Shown piece after piece: positions 61,874-64,000 of a DNA stretch of 64,000 nt. A program made the translations under genes and the position numbers. How positions within the stretch are numbered: the first letter of the stretch is position 1; every line of letters starts with the position of its first letter. This DNA comes from Pseudomonas brassicacearum (GTDB lineage Bacteria; Pseudomonadota; Gammaproteobacteria; Pseudomonadales; Pseudomonadaceae), in the NCBI RefSeq assembly GCF_003732225.1, contig NZ_MOBJ01000010.1, positions 1-64,000 of the forward strand. Direction: 5' to 3'. Under the pieces are notes generated by a model. It was not told where the DNA came from. It made no database searches and worked only from the letters and a program-made list of their open reading frames with translations.

Positions 61874-61926
61874 CAGACACCGACGGCACTCCAAGCCACC
61901 AGGGATCAGGATTCAGGTAATTGGTA

Positions 61927-64000
61927 ATGACTGAAACAACCAGCAAAGTAGAGAGATGGTCGTACCCCTTCAAAGTAGAGGGGGCAGAAGCGAAGGATCC
62001 GCAGCAGTATTACAAGGCATTGGCGAAAGCCAAGGATGGTTACTACCCATTGGGTTCCAACGGCCTTTGGCACGGTGGTGTTCACTTCGACGAGGCCACT
62101 GGTCTGGTGGTGGGGGACAAGGCTGAGGTCCGCTGCATTGCGGATGGCGAGGTGGTTGCCTATCGCATTGATGAGGTTTATCCAAAATCAGATTTCGGCT
62201 CGACGCACTCAGTCTTTTCAACAGGTTTCGTGTTGGTTAAACACCGTTTGGAGGTTCCCGTGCCTCCTGCGCCAGCACCTGCCCCTGGTGCGCAACCTGC
62301 GGCAGCGGCGCCTGGGCCAAGTCTGACCTTTTTTAGTCTGTATATGCATTTGCTGGATTGGGACAGTTATCGTTTAACCCCCGATTTAGGACGGCCCGCG
62401 TTCTGGAGTGGTGGTACATGTCAGGTCAAGGCATCAGCTAATGACAAAATTCTAGGACTGAGGGTTCGACAGGGGCCGAAGAATTCACCTGGTTACGGCA
62501 ATGTGTTAACCGTATTGCCTCGCGGCACACTCGTAGAGACGGGTGAAGAGGATCACGGCTGGCTCAAGGTGGTGAGTGTCACTCCTGCTGATGCCAGTCT
62601 CCCCCCAGGAACTGGGTGGGTCTACAAAAGAGAAATGACGGCTGGTGCAACACCTAACAGCTACGTCATAGGCGTTGCAGCGAAAGACGAAATGACCCCG
62701 CCCCAAAAAGGCCTTGCCGTTCATGCAAGTGCTAACCGGACAAGCGCCACAACGGCCATTTTGCCGATTGGGACTCAAGTAAAAATCGGGAATGACGGGG
62801 CAAATGCTGAATACCAGAAACTGATAGAAATTGTCAGCGGTAGCTCTATTCCCGCTCTGACCGCTAGCAGCGGGATACTCGGTTACATCCGGAAGAGTTT
62901 GCTTGAAACGAAAGTTGAGCCAGCTGAGAAGAATACGGTTCATCTGTTGGAGCGACCATTTCCTATAAAAGCTGGCAGCCTGATTGGTCATGTAGGGAAA
63001 TATCAGAATCACTCGGACTCCGCACCGAAGAATTTACTGCATTTGGAAGTGTTCAGTTGCGAAGACGTCAAGGCGTTTACTGAACAAAGCAAACCCAAGG
63101 CCATCAGTCTGCCTGACACTGGCAAAACGATGGTCAAAGTCCCCAAAAACACCATGCTGATAACCCATGTGCAAGGCATGAGCGCCACGAATCCCCCCAA
63201 GGTGTCCGACGCAGGCACGAAGACTGGTTATGATTTGTTTATTCCGGTGGGTGTATTGGAAGCTCTCCCGGCAGATAAAAAAATCAAGGTACCTGTTGTG
63301 ATGGGTAGTTCTACGACCACCACACTTTGGTGGCGCTTGGACGGCTTGCTTGCCGACGAGCATGGCAACGGTATCAGCGGTTGGTTTTCAGAGCCGGATA
63401 TCAAGCTGTCGCGCCACTCACCCTTTGAGTGGGAAGGCTTTACCTTCATCGAAGAAACCGTCAGTAATGTGGACCACTTAGCTGCATTTCTTCATGCGCA
63501 GGAAAGTCTGAATGAAGAGGAACGTGCTGCTTACCTGCCAAACGTCGGAAACGCTGACGATAGTCTTGCGAAGAAGCAGTTGTATAAAATTCTCGATAAA
63601 AATGGTGATAGCAAACTCAAGCCTGAAGAAATAACAGAGGCTCTCGGCAAGGCTTGGTTCTCTCAACCAATTTCTCAGATGGTTACGCGCTACGAGAGCG
63701 AGTGGCAATACAAGTCAGAAAAGTGGGATGCCCTAGATGAGTTGATGGGGCATAACGACTCGGATCCGCATAAGGGATGGGTTGAAGAGAAGGCACGGAT
63801 TGAGCGTTTGAGTTGGTGGGATAAGCTGGTTGGGAAGCATGGAATTACAGGTGATGTAAATGTGCAGCACATTCATCCAGTAGGTCTCTTGGGTAATTTC
63901 TACATATCGCGTATAAGGCGAGACTTTGATCTGGGTGGGTTATCAAGTACTTATGAAACCGGTGGTCGAGGCTCAAGAACTATATCCGGCGGGGCGGGGG
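61927..64000 (+). CDS. modular VgrG-linked candidate effector, M23-like / SH3-like / EF-hand (incomplete at right edge)
   Basis: The ATG at 61927, after two AGG-like sites, opens a frame still open at the edge (691 codons visible). Order: an M23/LytM-like peptidase fold with HGGVH (His49, His53), SLYMHLL (His141) and LLHLEVF (His372), interrupted by an Ala/Pro linker (about 107-128) and two SH3-like segments (about 174-225, LRVRQGP; 262-305, KGLAVHASANR); an EF-hand calcium loop (Asp557, Asn559, Asp561, Glu568 in DKNGDSKLKPEE); and a stretch IERLSWWDKLVG then VQHIHPVGLLGNF common next to EF-hands in Pseudomonas T6SS proteins. There is no signal peptide. Position after vgrG and the wall-targeting modules suggest a peptidoglycan-acting effector. 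The C-terminus and any immunity gene lie outside the window. Confidence 0.75.
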   Translation, partial: MTETTSKVERWSYPFKVEGAEAKDPQQYYKALAKAKDGYYPLGSNGLWHGGVHFDEATGLVVGDKAEVRCIADGEVVAYRIDEVYPKSDFGSTHSVFSTGFVLVKHRLEVPVPPAPAPAPGAQPAAAAPGPSLTFFSLYMHLLDWDSYRLTPDLGRPAFWSGGTCQVKASANDKILGLRVRQGPKNSPGYGNVLTVLPRGTLVETGEEDHGWLKVVSVTPADASLPPGTGWVYKREMTAGATPNSYVIGVAAKDEMTPPQKGLAVHASANRTSATTAILPIGTQVKIGNDGANAEYQKLIEIVSGSSIPALTASSGILGYIRKSLLETKVEPAEKNTVHLLERPFPIKAGSLIGHVGKYQNHSDSAPKNLLHLEVFSCEDVKAFTEQSKPKAISLPDTGKTMVKVPKNTMLITHVQGMSATNPPKVSDAGTKTGYDLFIPVGVLEALPADKKIKVPVVMGSSTTTTLWWRLDGLLADEHGNGISGWFSEPDIKLSRHSPFEWEGFTFIEETVSNVDHLAAFLHAQESLNEEERAAYLPNVGNADDSLAKKQLYKILDKNGDSKLKPEEITEALGKAWFSQPISQMVTRYESEWQYKSEKWDALDELMGHNDSDPHKGWVEEKARIERLSWWDKLVGKHGITGDVNVQHIHPVGLLGNFYISRIRRDFDLGGLSSTYETGGRGSRTISGGAG

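Overview
The window is a GC-rich chromosomal segment that most resembles the Pseudomonas fluorescens group. This rests on HSI-I-like and HSI-II-like gene orders, GTAGGAGCTGCC and GATCGTTCCCACGC intergenic repeats, and protein sequence. No IS element, tRNA, rRNA or CRISPR array was seen. Almost all of it encodes type VI secretion: two complete-looking core clusters of different lineages lie side by side, with effector/immunity cargo at their edges and inside them.

Left edge (1-7437, minus strand): the 5' end of an rhs gene running off the window, a small immunity gene, a full-length prePAAR-Rhs effector with a C-terminal RES-type toxin, its EagR-type (DcrB/DUF1795) chaperone, and a VgrG.

Cluster 1 (7557-35941) has the gene content of P. 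aeruginosa H1-T6SS. On the minus strand, reading from about 18.4 kb downward, are tssA, tssB, tssC, hcp, a Tae4-type amidase with a lipoprotein partner, tssE, tssF, tssG and tssH(clpV). On the plus strand, from about 18.7 kb, are an FHA protein, tssJ, tssK, tssL (with OmpA-like domain), tssM, tagF, pppA, ppkA, tagT, tagS, tagR and tagQ, which form the threonine-phosphorylation switch. tagJ, normally between hcp and tssE, is not there; the Tae4 pair sits in its place.

Between the clusters (35942-36919): a terminator-like hairpin, a frame-broken minus-strand gene remnant, and an AT-rich leader.

Cluster 2 (36920-61873, plus strand) has the H2-T6SS layout: tssA, tssB, tssC, tssE, a PAAR/effector/double-immunity cargo block, tssF, tssG, tssH, a sigma-54 activator, a 46-aa lipoprotein missed by length cut-offs, FHA, tssJ, tssK, tssL, tssM, stp1, stk1 and vgrG. 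A modular effector with M23-like, SH3-like and EF-hand features follows and runs off the right edge. No hcp is present in cluster 2 within the window.

Working model: each core gene set builds a membrane complex (TssJLM), baseplate (TssEFGK), sheath (TssBC) and ClpV recycling ATPase. The phosphatase/kinase/FHA sets gate firing. The VgrG, PAAR and Rhs proteins carry antibacterial toxins, with cognate immunity genes immediately downstream.
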